A DNA stretch of 35,068 nt from Acidobacteriota bacterium (GTDB lineage Bacteria > Acidobacteriota > Terriglobia > Terriglobales > Acidobacteriaceae): the NCBI GenBank assembly GCA_003224855.1, contig QHZY01000015.1, forward strand, positions 1-35,068, in the 5' to 3' direction. The notes under the pieces were generated by a model. That model was not told where the DNA came from, searched no databases, and worked only from the letters and a program-made list of their open reading frames with translations. Below are positions 16,278 to 24,479 of this stretch, piece by piece. Numbering within the stretch: position 1 is the first letter of the stretch; every line of letters starts with the position of its first letter. A program made the translations under genes and the position numbers.

Positions 16278-18215
16278 ATGCTAGACTTCGACGCACGCCG
16301 TATGGGGCCATCGCGGCATACTTCCGTTGTGCGGTTCGGGACTTACGAAATTGCTCTCCATTCGGGAGAGCTTCGCAAGGCGGGTGTGCGCATCCGGGTG
16401 CAGCAGCAACCACTAAGGCTGTTGGAACTCTTATTGGAGCGCCCTGGAGAGGTTGTCACCAGGGAAGAACTCCGCAGTCGAATATGGCCCAATGAGAGTT
16501 TTGGCGATTTCGATCAGGCGGTCAACGTTGCTATCGCGAAGCTGCGGGGTGCGTTAGGGGACTCGGCCGACAACCCACGATTTATTGAGACTCTTCCCCG
16601 GCGCGGCTACCGCTTCATTGCGGAAGTGGCCGTAGTCGGTCCGCCTGCCGGCAGGCTGGAGCCTGAGCAGGCAGTCTCCCAGTCACAAGCAAGTGCTCCG
16701 ATGGAGCTGGTCGCGAAGCCGCCCGCCCGCAAACGTTCCCCTTGGCAGACGCTGGACCTGGGGAAGACGCTCGGCCTGGTGCTGGTCGCGGTGCTGTTAA
16801 TGGTGACGGTTTGGATATTTCTCCAAAGAAGCCGCCAGCCGACCAATATCTTGTCTGCCAGTCCGGTACGCTCACTCGCAGTACTCCCGCTGGAAAACCT
16901 CTCTGGTGATTCCGAGGATTACTTTGCTGACGGCATGACCGACCAGCTGATTACGGATCTGGCGCAGATCAGCGCACTGCGTGTGATCTCTCGCACTTCG
17001 ATCATGGCGTACAAAGGCGTGCGCAAATCGTTGCCGGAGATCGCGCGCGAATTGAACGTTGACACCGTAGTGGAAGGAACGGTGCTGCGTTCCGGCAAAC
17101 AGGTTCGAATCACGGCGCAGTTGATTCGAGCTCCCGCCGACAAGCACCTGTGGGCCCAGAGTTACGAAGGCGATGTCCGCGATACCCTGGCGTTGCAGAA
17201 GACGGTGGCGCGCGCGATCGCCGAGCAAATCCGCATCGAACTGACTCCACAGGAAGAAACCGTGCTGGGGAACGTGAAGATGGTAAATCCGGAAGCCTAC
17301 GAAAATTACCTGAAGGGACGATACTTCTGGAATAAGCGAAATGAAGATGGCTTGAAAAAGGCCGCCTACTACTTCGATCAGGCAATCAAAAACGATCCAA
17401 ATTACCCTTTACCCTATACCGGGCTGGCGGACATATACCAGGTGAGTGAACGTCCGCAGCTTGCCAGGAAAGCGGTTGACAAAGCGCTTGACCTGGATGA
17501 TGGACTGGCCGAGGCACACAATTCCCTGGCCAGGCTGCTTTACCTGTTCAACCGGGACTGGGAGGGCGCGGACAGGGAATTCAATCGCGCCCTGGAAATT
17601 GATCACAACTACGCTCCCGCCCACCACTGGTATTCCATGTACCTGGCGCGGAAAGGCCGCAGCGCGCAGGCGGTGGCCGAAGCCGAGAAGGCACACGAAT
17701 TGGATCCATTGTCGCCGGTGGTGGGCGCCAACCTGGCAAAAATCCTTCAGGAAGCGGGCCAGGATGATAAAGCGATCGCGCAAGCTAAAAGTACGCTGGA
17801 TCTGGAACCCAATTTCGCGGTGACCCACGCTGTGCTTGGCATCGCGTACCAGGATAAGGGTATGTATACCGACGCGATTGCCGAATACAAGAAAGCGTTG
17901 GAGTTGGGAGGTTCGGCCGGGGAAATACGCGGGCTTCTTGGCTACGCTTACGCTGCGTCAGGAAACCAAACCGATGCGAAAAAGACAATTGCCGAACTAA
18001 AAACATTGTGGCCTGCGCAACCCCGTGCTGCTCTGGATCTGGCGGTAGTATTTTCCGGATTGGGTGATAAGGAGAATGCCCTGTACTGGCTGGACAAGGC
18101 CCAGGAGATGCATGTGAGCGACCTGATCGGAATCGAACTGGACCCGCATTTTATTAAGCTGCAAGGTGATCGAGGCTTTCAAGCATTAGTGCAAAAAGTG
18201 GGAGTACCCAAGTGA
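16278..18215 (+). CDS. Membrane-anchored winged-helix regulator with TolB-like and TPR domains
   Basis: A 645-residue multidomain protein. Residues about 18-117 form an OmpR/CadC-type winged helix (RPGEVVTREELRSRIWPNES, ETLPRRGYRFIAEV). A linker leads to one transmembrane helix at about 164-183. Residues about 198-320 are a TolB-like/FlgO-like domain (RSLAVLPLENLSGDSEDYFADGMTDQLI). The rest is a run of about eight TPR units. The topology puts DNA binding in the cytoplasm and the TolB-like and TPR parts in the periplasm, as in one-component CadC-type regulators. The fusion is common in Acidobacteriota. The signal and targets are unknown. There is no convincing Shine-Dalgarno before the ATG; an ATG at 16302 is the alternative. 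The divergent regulator upstream could share its promoter region. Confidence 0.9.
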   Translation: MLDFDARRMGPSRHTSVVRFGTYEIALHSGELRKAGVRIRVQQQPLRLLELLLERPGEVVTREELRSRIWPNESFGDFDQAVNVAIAKLRGALGDSADNPRFIETLPRRGYRFIAEVAVVGPPAGRLEPEQAVSQSQASAPMELVAKPPARKRSPWQTLDLGKTLGLVLVAVLLMVTVWIFLQRSRQPTNILSASPVRSLAVLPLENLSGDSEDYFADGMTDQLITDLAQISALRVISRTSIMAYKGVRKSLPEIARELNVDTVVEGTVLRSGKQVRITAQLIRAPADKHLWAQSYEGDVRDTLALQKTVARAIAEQIRIELTPQEETVLGNVKMVNPEAYENYLKGRYFWNKRNEDGLKKAAYYFDQAIKNDPNYPLPYTGLADIYQVSERPQLARKAVDKALDLDDGLAEAHNSLARLLYLFNRDWEGADREFNRALEIDHNYAPAHHWYSMYLARKGRSAQAVAEAEKAHELDPLSPVVGANLAKILQEAGQDDKAIAQAKSTLDLEPNFAVTHAVLGIAYQDKGMYTDAIAEYKKALELGGSAGEIRGLLGYAYAASGNQTDAKKTIAELKTLWPAQPRAALDLAVVFSGLGDKENALYWLDKAQEMHVSDLIGIELDPHFIKLQGDRGFQALVQKVGVPK

Positions 18216-18749
18216 GCGTCGGTGCGTTTTTCCACCTAACGCCCTCCACATAGCTTGCCTAATGATGCTCGAGGCCGAACATCCGACCGGCGGGAAAGTA
18301 AGCGGCTGGCGAAGACGCTGAGTTCATCATCGTCGCACTGACGTTGAAATCTTTCGTACCCGCATGCGCGGCGCCAGACGATGATTTTTATCTTCTTCTC
18401 CTCTCCTCGTCTCCTTGTCTTCCTGGGCAAGCATGTAGAAAAGATGGCGGTTTCCATCCATCGCTGCGTTCTGCCAGTTTCGATTTCCGAGTCTTTGTAA
18501 GAATCAGTGACATGCTTTGACCGTTTCGCGCATTAGTGGACAGGGAGGTGTCAGATGCGCTCGTTTCTCTCAGGGGCGCGGCTGACGTGAGGCGCACGCC
18601 TCTAGAGTACCGTTCTCGTTCCTGACCGGAATCTTCTCAAAAAGTTGAGCTGCTAAAGGTGATTTGTGCCCCAGTGTGGCTACGGTCGCGTCTCGATCGT
18701 TCAGTGATGACACCAGCTTTCCGGGCAACCGATTACATGGAGGATTGCA
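18216..18749 (+). other. 534-base intergenic region without a recognisable gene
   Basis: Frames on both strands are short and none resembles a known family. The stretch holds a pyrimidine-rich tract at about 18381-18425 (purine-rich on the other strand). A good Shine-Dalgarno, GGAGG, lies just before the haloperoxidase gene at about 18740. I see no RNA gene or clear terminator. Confidence 0.5.
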
Positions 18750-20024
18750 ATGAAAGACGTACGCAGACAAGGAACTTCTTCGCGTATCAACTCGCCGCTG
18801 CTGTTGGTATTGCTTACCGTAATGTTCTCGGTTCGAGTGGTTGCGGCCGTGCCCGATCCAGTATTGCAGTGGATCGACATCATGAATACTACGGTGCTTG
18901 CGGGAGGGACCAATCCGCTGGCGACGACTCGGGTTGTGGCTCTGGTTTCAGGATCGATGTTTGACGCAGTCAATGGCATCGACCCACGCTTCGCGCCGTT
19001 GCACGTTACAACGGAAGCGCCGGCATCCGCTTCGCAACGCGCAGCAGCGGTCCAGGCTGCATTTGTGATGCTGGTCAAACTCTATCCCGCACAGAGCGGC
19101 GCTTTGAAGGCACAACGAGATGCTTCGATCGCAGCGATCGCGGCCCAAGAAAGCGCGGCTTCAGTAACTGCCGGCGTGCAATGGGGACAACGGGTGGCCA
19201 GTGCGTTTTGGGGCTGGCGCCTCAGCGACGGCCTTAGCCCTGAACCGCCACCCTTCCGCGGAGTGGAAAGTCTGGCAGGTACGCCAGCCGCTGTCGGTGC
19301 CTGGCGGCCAACGCCTCCATTCAACGCCTCTGGTGCCGCACCGCAGTTTGCCAGCATGACTCCCTGGGTAATTATTCGGCCAAGTCAGTTTCGATTGCCG
19401 CCGCCACTAGCACTCTCCAGCGCTGAGTACCTTGCGGATTACAACGAAGTGCGCACCATGGGAGTTTTCGATGGTTCGGGAAGAAGCAGCGACCAGTCCG
19501 AGCTGGCGCTTTTCTGGGCGGGCAACACGCCGCTATATTGGAACCGCATCGCGTTACAGATTGCCGCCGCGCGGTCGCTGACTCTGTCGCAAAACGCGCA
19601 TTTGTTCGCGCTGATGAATGTCGCCATTGCCGACGCAGGAATTGCGTGCTGGGACAGCAAATATCGATATGTGTTCTGGCGCCCGATCACGGCCATTCGT
19701 GACCCTGGGAGCGTAAATTCCGACGCGGCCTGGATTCCCTGGCTTCCCGGAACCCCAGCACATCCCGAGTATCCATCCGGCCATTCGACGGTCAGTGGCG
19801 CGGCCGCATTCATACTGAGTCAGAAATTCGGGGACAGCACAGCTTTCACAGTGACCTCTGACGTACGACCTGGTACACGGTCGTTTCCGAGTTTCTCGGC
19901 TGCGGTCGCTGAGATAGCAGATGCGCGCGTGTTTGGTGGCATTCATTACCGAACCTCATGCGTGCGCGGAAACTTACTCGGTCAGTCAGTCGGCCACTAT
20001 GTTTTGGTTCATGCCATGAGGTGA
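18750..20024 (+). CDS. Secreted vanadium-dependent haloperoxidase/PAP2-like protein
   Basis: A 424-residue protein with an N-terminal hydrophobic export signal (about residues 14-33). The vanadate- or phosphate-binding motifs of the vanadium haloperoxidase/acid phosphatase superfamily are in order: Lys304 with RP at 311-312 (KYRYVFWRP), PSGHS at 342-346 and ARVFGGIHY at 392-400, supplying the Arg393 and His399 ligand positions. The mainly helical N-terminal half is typical of bacterial haloperoxidase-like proteins of soil bacteria. Such enzymes either oxidise halides with peroxide or hydrolyse phosphate esters; the sequence does not decide which. GGAGGATTGCA precedes the ATG. A strong inverted repeat follows the stop. 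There is no apparent operon partner. Confidence 0.88.
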   Translation: MKDVRRQGTSSRINSPLLLVLLTVMFSVRVVAAVPDPVLQWIDIMNTTVLAGGTNPLATTRVVALVSGSMFDAVNGIDPRFAPLHVTTEAPASASQRAAAVQAAFVMLVKLYPAQSGALKAQRDASIAAIAAQESAASVTAGVQWGQRVASAFWGWRLSDGLSPEPPPFRGVESLAGTPAAVGAWRPTPPFNASGAAPQFASMTPWVIIRPSQFRLPPPLALSSAEYLADYNEVRTMGVFDGSGRSSDQSELALFWAGNTPLYWNRIALQIAAARSLTLSQNAHLFALMNVAIADAGIACWDSKYRYVFWRPITAIRDPGSVNSDAAWIPWLPGTPAHPEYPSGHSTVSGAAAFILSQKFGDSTAFTVTSDVRPGTRSFPSFSAAVAEIADARVFGGIHYRTSCVRGNLLGQSVGHYVLVHAMR

Positions 20025-20059
20025 GTCTGCAGGTGGGGCAGGTTTGACCATTGTCGAAG

Positions 20060-20087
20060 CATGAGCTGCGCTCAAGCGCAGCTCATG
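20060..20087. repeat. Perfect 13-base inverted repeat with two-base loop
   Basis: CATGAGCTGCGCT (20060-20072) and its exact reverse complement (20075-20087) are separated by CA. It lies 35 bases after the haloperoxidase stop and 68 bases before the permease start. No T-run follows on the plus strand, so an intrinsic terminator is not assured; a processed 3'-end hairpin, a rho-independent stop without a tail, or a protein-binding palindrome are options. Confidence 0.8.
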
Positions 20088-20155
20088 TGTACTCGAGGGA
20101 CATAGTTTCTGGCTCTATCCGGCTCACAACCCTCCCGTCTATCATGTAGTCTCCC

Positions 20156-21406
20156 TTGCGTGTTCTCTTCGAAATCTTCGGCCAGACCCTGAGCACGCTC
20201 TGGGCGCACAAGCTGCGCTCATTTCTTACCATGTTCGGAATTGCATGGGGCGTGGGCTCGCTGCTGCTGCTGGTGGGCCTGGGAGAAGGTTTCCGCTCCG
20301 GCAACAAAAAACAATTCAGCGACCTGGGCGAAAACGTAATGTTCATCTGGTCTGGACGCGCCCCCGCCTTGAACGGCAGTTTCACCGGACTTCGCCAGTA
20401 CTACCTGACCGAGAATGACTATGACGACGTCGTGCGCGAGGCGCCCCACGTCAAAATCGCTGTGCCGGTGCTTTCCCGTGGCGACGTTCGGGCAGTCAGC
20501 GAGTTCTTCAACAGCAGCGGCCAGTTGCTTGGCGTACCCCCGGCTTTCAACCAAATCCGCTACATTCCCATCGACGATGGACGGTGGATGAACGATCTCG
20601 ATAATTCAGAAAAGCGCGCCGTGGTGGTGCTTGGTGATGAAGCGCGCCGCGTGCTTTTTCCCGGCCGTCCATCAGTGGGCAGTATCATCCTGCTGAACGG
20701 CATTCGCTTCCAGGTGGTTGGCACTCTGAAGCGCATCGGCCACGGCGACAATAACACTCTCAATCTGCGCATTTTCATTCCTTACAACACTATGCGCCAG
20801 TACTATCCCCCGACCGGCGTGGGCGAGTTGCAGAATGCCATCAATTTCATCAACTATCAGCCGGTCAGCCGCGAAGTGCACGAGCTCGCTCGGCAGGAAG
20901 TCCACAAGATCATTGCGCGCAATCACGGTTTCGACTACCAGAACCCCGATTCCTTCGATGAATGGGACACTATTCGCACCGTAGACCAGATCGGAAAGAT
21001 CTTCGACGCCATGAATGTGTTCCTCGGCAGCGTAGGCCTGGTTACGCTGGCATTGGGCGCCATTGGAATCGTCAACGTAATGCTGGTGGCCGTGGCCGAC
21101 CGCACCCGCGAAATCGGACTTCGTAAAGCGCTGGGCGCCACCAACGGCAGCGTCATGTTCCAATTCTTTGTAGAAGGAGCTTTTCTCACGCTGGTCAGTG
21201 GCGTGATCGGGATGGCGGGAGCGGCCGCAATCATGGCCGGGCTGGCGCAATTGCCGCAGCCGCCAGGCTTCGATACGCCGCGCCTGGTTCCGACCACTGC
21301 GGTGCTGGCGATATCATCACTGGCGGTCGCCGGTATTCTCGCGGGGCTGTACCCGGCGAGCAAAGCTGCGGCTCTGCAACCCGTCGAGGCCTTGCGAAAA
21401 GAGTAG
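20156..21406 (+). CDS. MacB/FtsX-type ABC transporter permease, first of a pair
   Basis: A 416-residue permease in the MacB class: one helix (about residues 22-45), a large periplasmic MacB_PCD domain (about 46-280), then three helices with the FtsX core. The signature ADRTREIGLRKALGA is near residue 320 and the C-terminus is ASKAAALQPVEALRKE. It lacks the fused ATPase of MacB itself and needs a separate ATP-binding subunit, which is not in the window. The start is a TTG, because an in-frame TAG stands nine bases upstream and the next ATG would remove part of the first helix. Two bases separate it from the second permease. An assembly with the HlyD-TolC unit 8 kb away is inferred. Confidence 0.9.
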   Translation: MRVLFEIFGQTLSTLWAHKLRSFLTMFGIAWGVGSLLLLVGLGEGFRSGNKKQFSDLGENVMFIWSGRAPALNGSFTGLRQYYLTENDYDDVVREAPHVKIAVPVLSRGDVRAVSEFFNSSGQLLGVPPAFNQIRYIPIDDGRWMNDLDNSEKRAVVVLGDEARRVLFPGRPSVGSIILLNGIRFQVVGTLKRIGHGDNNTLNLRIFIPYNTMRQYYPPTGVGELQNAINFINYQPVSREVHELARQEVHKIIARNHGFDYQNPDSFDEWDTIRTVDQIGKIFDAMNVFLGSVGLVTLALGAIGIVNVMLVAVADRTREIGLRKALGATNGSVMFQFFVEGAFLTLVSGVIGMAGAAAIMAGLAQLPQPPGFDTPRLVPTTAVLAISSLAVAGILAGLYPASKAAALQPVEALRKE

Positions 21407-21408
21407 CC

Positions 21409-22650
21409 ATGAAGCGTGATCTTCTACAGCAGGCTTATGACGCAATGCGGCACGACCTTCGCAAGACCGTGCTTACTATGTTGGGCATGGCCTGGGGCAT
21501 TGCAACTGTGGTTCTGCTGCTGGCCTACGGCGAAGGTTTTGGCCGCGCCGTTCAGAACATCTTCGAAGCTTTTGGCGCCACTGCCATCGGCATCTTTCCC
21601 GGCCGCACGTCCCAGCAGGCTGGCGGAAACAAGGCCGGCGTGCAGGTGCGTTTCACCAACGACGACATTGAGATGATTCGCAACGTGGTGCCGCTCGTCC
21701 GCCACGTTTCCCGTGAATCGGATAAAGAGTGCACCGTCCAGTACGGGCCGCGCAGATTTACTTTGCCAGTGCAGGGAACCGATCCCACCATTGCCGACAT
21801 ATGGAACCTGGATATTTCATCCGGGCGCTTTTTTAACGATCAGGACAATGCCAGCCACGGCCTGGTCGCAGTCATCAGCTCCGAAGCCAGAGACAAGCTG
21901 TTTTCGGGAATCAGCCCGGTAGGCGATTCCATTCGTATTAACGGCGTGAGCTTTCAGGTGATTGGGGTGATGCGCCCGCGCATGCAGGAAGGCGATAATG
22001 ACATCAATCGCGTCATTTATATCCCGTTCACCTCCATGGACGTTCTGCAGGACACGCACTACCTGGGCGGGATCTGGATTGACTCGGTCGGGCTCGACAA
22101 TAATCATCTGACCAAAATAGTCCGCGACTCTCTCGCTCTGGCGCATGGCTTCAAGCCCGACGATGAGCGCGCGGTACAGATTTTCGATGCACAAAAACAG
22201 CTCTCGCAATTCGCGATCATCAGCCTCGGGCTTAAGGTGCTGCTGGCCTTCATCGGGACCGTTACCCTCGGCATCGGCGGTATCGGCCTGGCCAACATCA
22301 TGCTGGTCAGCGTTACTCAACGTACGCGCGAAATCGGCGTCGAAAAAGCACTGGGCGCCCGCAGACGGGATATTCTGTTCCAGTTTCTGGCAGAAGCTAT
22401 GGTGATAACCGCGGTGGGCGGCCTGTGCGGAATCCTGCTTTCTTATGTCGTTTCGTTTTCTGTCGGCACTCTGACTCTGTACAGTGCGCTGGCCAAGCAT
22501 GGCGAAGCGGGTGATATTCGATTGATTGTCGCGCCCAAGATTGTCCTGATCGCAACCGCCATCCTGGCTGTGGTCGGTGTAATCAGCGGCATGTTTCCCG
22601 CGGTCCGCGCCTCGAAGCTCGACCCAATCGAAGCGCTGCGCTACGAATGA
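21409..22650 (+). CDS. MacB/FtsX-type ABC transporter permease, second of a pair
   Basis: A 413-residue paralogue of the preceding permease with the same layout. The first helix is at about residues 19-40, followed by a periplasmic MacB_PCD domain with VRFTNDDIEMIRN and YIPFTSMDVLQ. The FtsX core has TQRTREIGVEKALGARRRDILFQF near residue 305-328, and the C-terminus is VRASKLDPIEALRYE. The two permeases probably form a heterodimer. The stop overlaps the start of the beta-propeller gene by four bases (ATGA), coupling it to a probable substrate- or cargo-related partner. There is no ATPase gene adjacent on either side. Confidence 0.9.
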   Translation: MKRDLLQQAYDAMRHDLRKTVLTMLGMAWGIATVVLLLAYGEGFGRAVQNIFEAFGATAIGIFPGRTSQQAGGNKAGVQVRFTNDDIEMIRNVVPLVRHVSRESDKECTVQYGPRRFTLPVQGTDPTIADIWNLDISSGRFFNDQDNASHGLVAVISSEARDKLFSGISPVGDSIRINGVSFQVIGVMRPRMQEGDNDINRVIYIPFTSMDVLQDTHYLGGIWIDSVGLDNNHLTKIVRDSLALAHGFKPDDERAVQIFDAQKQLSQFAIISLGLKVLLAFIGTVTLGIGGIGLANIMLVSVTQRTREIGVEKALGARRRDILFQFLAEAMVITAVGGLCGILLSYVVSFSVGTLTLYSALAKHGEAGDIRLIVAPKIVLIATAILAVVGVISGMFPAVRASKLDPIEALRYE

Positions 22651-23654
22651 CAACTATGCTCCGAACCATGGTTCTGATTACGATTCTGACAATGGCAAAT
22701 ATTGAAGCAGGCTCCGCGCAGTCAAGGACCGAGGTGCTGCTGGTCGCTAACCAGGGAGACCACACTATCAGTCTGCTCGATCCGGCGAGCGGGAACCTGC
22801 TCAAAAATGTCCGCACTAACGGCGATCATGCGCATGAAATCGCAGTATCGCCTGACGCGCACCTTGCATATCTTCCTATTTACGGCGACTCCGGTGTGGG
22901 CCGGCCCGGAACCGATGGTCGCACCATTGAAGTGCTCGATTTCGCGACGCACACCATCACTCATATCATCGATCTCGGCCGTCCCACGCGTCCGCACTGG
23001 GCAGGTTTCGGGGCCGATGGAATGCTCTACGTTTCCGCAGAACTCGCGGAGGCGATGGATGTGATCGATCCGAAAACGCTCAAAGTCGTCGCTTCGATTC
23101 CGACTGGAGCCCCGCAATCCCACATGGTCGTGTTTTCCCATGACGGAGCCAGGGCTTACACCTCGAACGTGAACAAAGGCAGCGTCAGCGTGCTCGATCT
23201 CGCCGCGCGCAAACTGATCAAAGTGATTCCGGTGAGCGAGACCGCACAACGCATCTCGATTTCCGCGGATGACCAATTTGTCTTCACGGCCGATCAGACA
23301 CAGCCGCGCATGGCTGTGATTGATACGCACCAGCTGAAAGTGAGCAGATGGATTGACCTGCCCTCAGTCGGATTCGGCAGCACCGCCACGCCGGATGGCA
23401 AGTGGCTGCTGGTCACGCTCCCGCAAACCGATCAGATAGCCGTGATCGACCTGGCAAGTTCCAAGCTCGTTCAAACTGTGGCCGTGCCCTCTCATCCGCA
23501 GGAGATTCTGGTTCGCCGTGACAAACCGATCGCTTACGTGTCATGCAATCAAAGTGGCAAGGTTGTTGTTTTAAATCTGCAGACCTGGAAGATCGAGCGA
23601 GCTTTTACGGCCGGGCCGGGGGCTGATGGCCTGGCCCTTGCAATCGGCAGATAA
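22647..23654 (+). CDS. Secreted YVTN-type beta-propeller protein
   Basis: A 335-residue protein with an N-terminal signal peptide (ending near GSAQS) and about seven repeating four-strand blades. The repeats read LLVANQGDHTISLLDPASGN, YTSNVNKGSVSVLDLAARK and YVSCNQSGKVVVLNLQTWK. This is the YVTN/surface-layer beta-propeller pattern, which serves in binding rather than in a recognisable catalytic role. Overlap with the permease stop points to translational coupling and to a periplasmic role tied to the transporter. ATG at 22656 is an alternative start giving a slightly shorter signal peptide. Ligand and partner are unknown. Confidence 0.87.
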   Translation: MTTMLRTMVLITILTMANIEAGSAQSRTEVLLVANQGDHTISLLDPASGNLLKNVRTNGDHAHEIAVSPDAHLAYLPIYGDSGVGRPGTDGRTIEVLDFATHTITHIIDLGRPTRPHWAGFGADGMLYVSAELAEAMDVIDPKTLKVVASIPTGAPQSHMVVFSHDGARAYTSNVNKGSVSVLDLAARKLIKVIPVSETAQRISISADDQFVFTADQTQPRMAVIDTHQLKVSRWIDLPSVGFGSTATPDGKWLLVTLPQTDQIAVIDLASSKLVQTVAVPSHPQEILVRRDKPIAYVSCNQSGKVVVLNLQTWKIERAFTAGPGADGLALAIGR

Positions 23655-23949
23655 TTCAGATCACCATGGAACTCTTAAATATGTCACGCAGCGGCGCGTT
23701 TTTGCTCGCCTGGGCATAGAAATATTTCGCGCTCGCATGTCCGCCGGTATTGTTCGGCTGGTGCTCTCGTACAGAGTTCGCTGTATTTCGTAACAATTAA
23801 ATCCCCGCATGCTCATCATCATTTGTCCCTAAGCGGCTACGCTGCAACAACGCCCATCCAGCTACTCTCGAATTTGCGTTCTGCAATCAACCTTTGGCTG
23901 ACCGCATGCTTCCAAGTCCTGAATTAAGCAAACCGAACTCGGAGGTTTT

Positions 23950-24432
23950 ATGAATTCAAAGTTTCTCGGACTGTCCGCAGTCCTGTTACTCGCGGTAGGT
24001 ACTCTGTGCGCGCAATCGTCATCCCTGCCAGGCCAGGAGTATCCCTCGCAATCGCCTTCTACGCAGTCGCCTTCGGCTCAGCCTTCAACGCCGCCGGCAC
24101 AAACCCCGGACACTCAGGCTCCGCCACCATCGCAGGCTCCTGATCAGACCGCGCCGTCCAGCCAGACCGCGCCGTCCAGCCAGACCGCGCCATCCAGCCA
24201 GACCGCGCCACCCGACCAGAGCGGCACGGCTTCAACCACCGATTCGACTGCCGGCACACAGACCTTTACCGGAACTGTTGTGAAGCAGGGCGACAAATAT
24301 GTTCTGCAGGATTCCGCCAGCGGCAAGAGCTATGAGATCGATCATCAGGATCAGGTGAAGCAGTTTGATGGCAAGCGGGTTCGCGTTCACGGTACTCTGG
24401 ACGCAAGCGGCAACATGATCCACATTCAGTAG
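23950..24432 (+). CDS. Secreted Pro/Gln/Ser-rich protein with C-terminal DUF5818-like domain
   Basis: A 160-residue protein. Residues 1-22 are a signal peptide (MNSKFLGLSAVLLLAVGTLCAQ). Residues about 23-100 are a low-complexity linker of Pro, Gln, Ser, Thr and Ala that contains four copies of a six-residue unit. Residues about 105-160 form a small beta domain with TFTGTVVKQGDKYVLQDSASGK and GKRVRVHGTLD, resembling the DUF5818/OB-like domain common in Acidobacteriota exported proteins. Function is unknown; a periplasmic or surface ligand-binding role is plausible. CGGAGG precedes the ATG at good spacing. The 295 bases upstream (23655-23949) show no gene or RNA that I can support. A canonical terminator follows the stop. 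Confidence 0.85.
   Translation: MNSKFLGLSAVLLLAVGTLCAQSSSLPGQEYPSQSPSTQSPSAQPSTPPAQTPDTQAPPPSQAPDQTAPSSQTAPSSQTAPSSQTAPPDQSGTASTTDSTAGTQTFTGTVVKQGDKYVLQDSASGKSYEIDHQDQVKQFDGKRVRVHGTLDASGNMIHIQ
24145..24216 (+). repeat. Four tandem 18-base units in the coding linker
   Basis: Units begin at 24145, 24163, 24181 and 24199. The first two are identical (CAGACCGCGCCGTCCAGC); the third differs by one base and the fourth diverges in its last third. Each encodes QTAPSS or a variant, so copy-number changes keep frame. Confidence 0.92.
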
Positions 24433-24453
24433 CGTGATCTTTCGTTAATGACG

Positions 24454-24476
24454 GGCCGGCGCAAGCCGGCCTTTTT
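24454..24476 (+). terminator. Intrinsic terminator after the DUF5818-like gene
   Basis: A seven-base-pair GC stem GGCCGGC/GCCGGCC closes a GCAA tetraloop and is followed by five Ts. It stands 21 bases after the stop and directly before the converging amidase stop. Confidence 0.9.
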
Positions 24477-24479
24477 CGT

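Noticed and set aside
18236-18597. Small basic proteins encoded on the minus strand over the purine-rich tract
   Set aside because: The Arg/Glu/Lys-rich translations follow from the purine-rich DNA and resemble no known protein; no start signals support them.
24145-24216. Short CRISPR-like array
   Set aside because: The units are contiguous without spacers and encode a repeated peptide in a clear gene.
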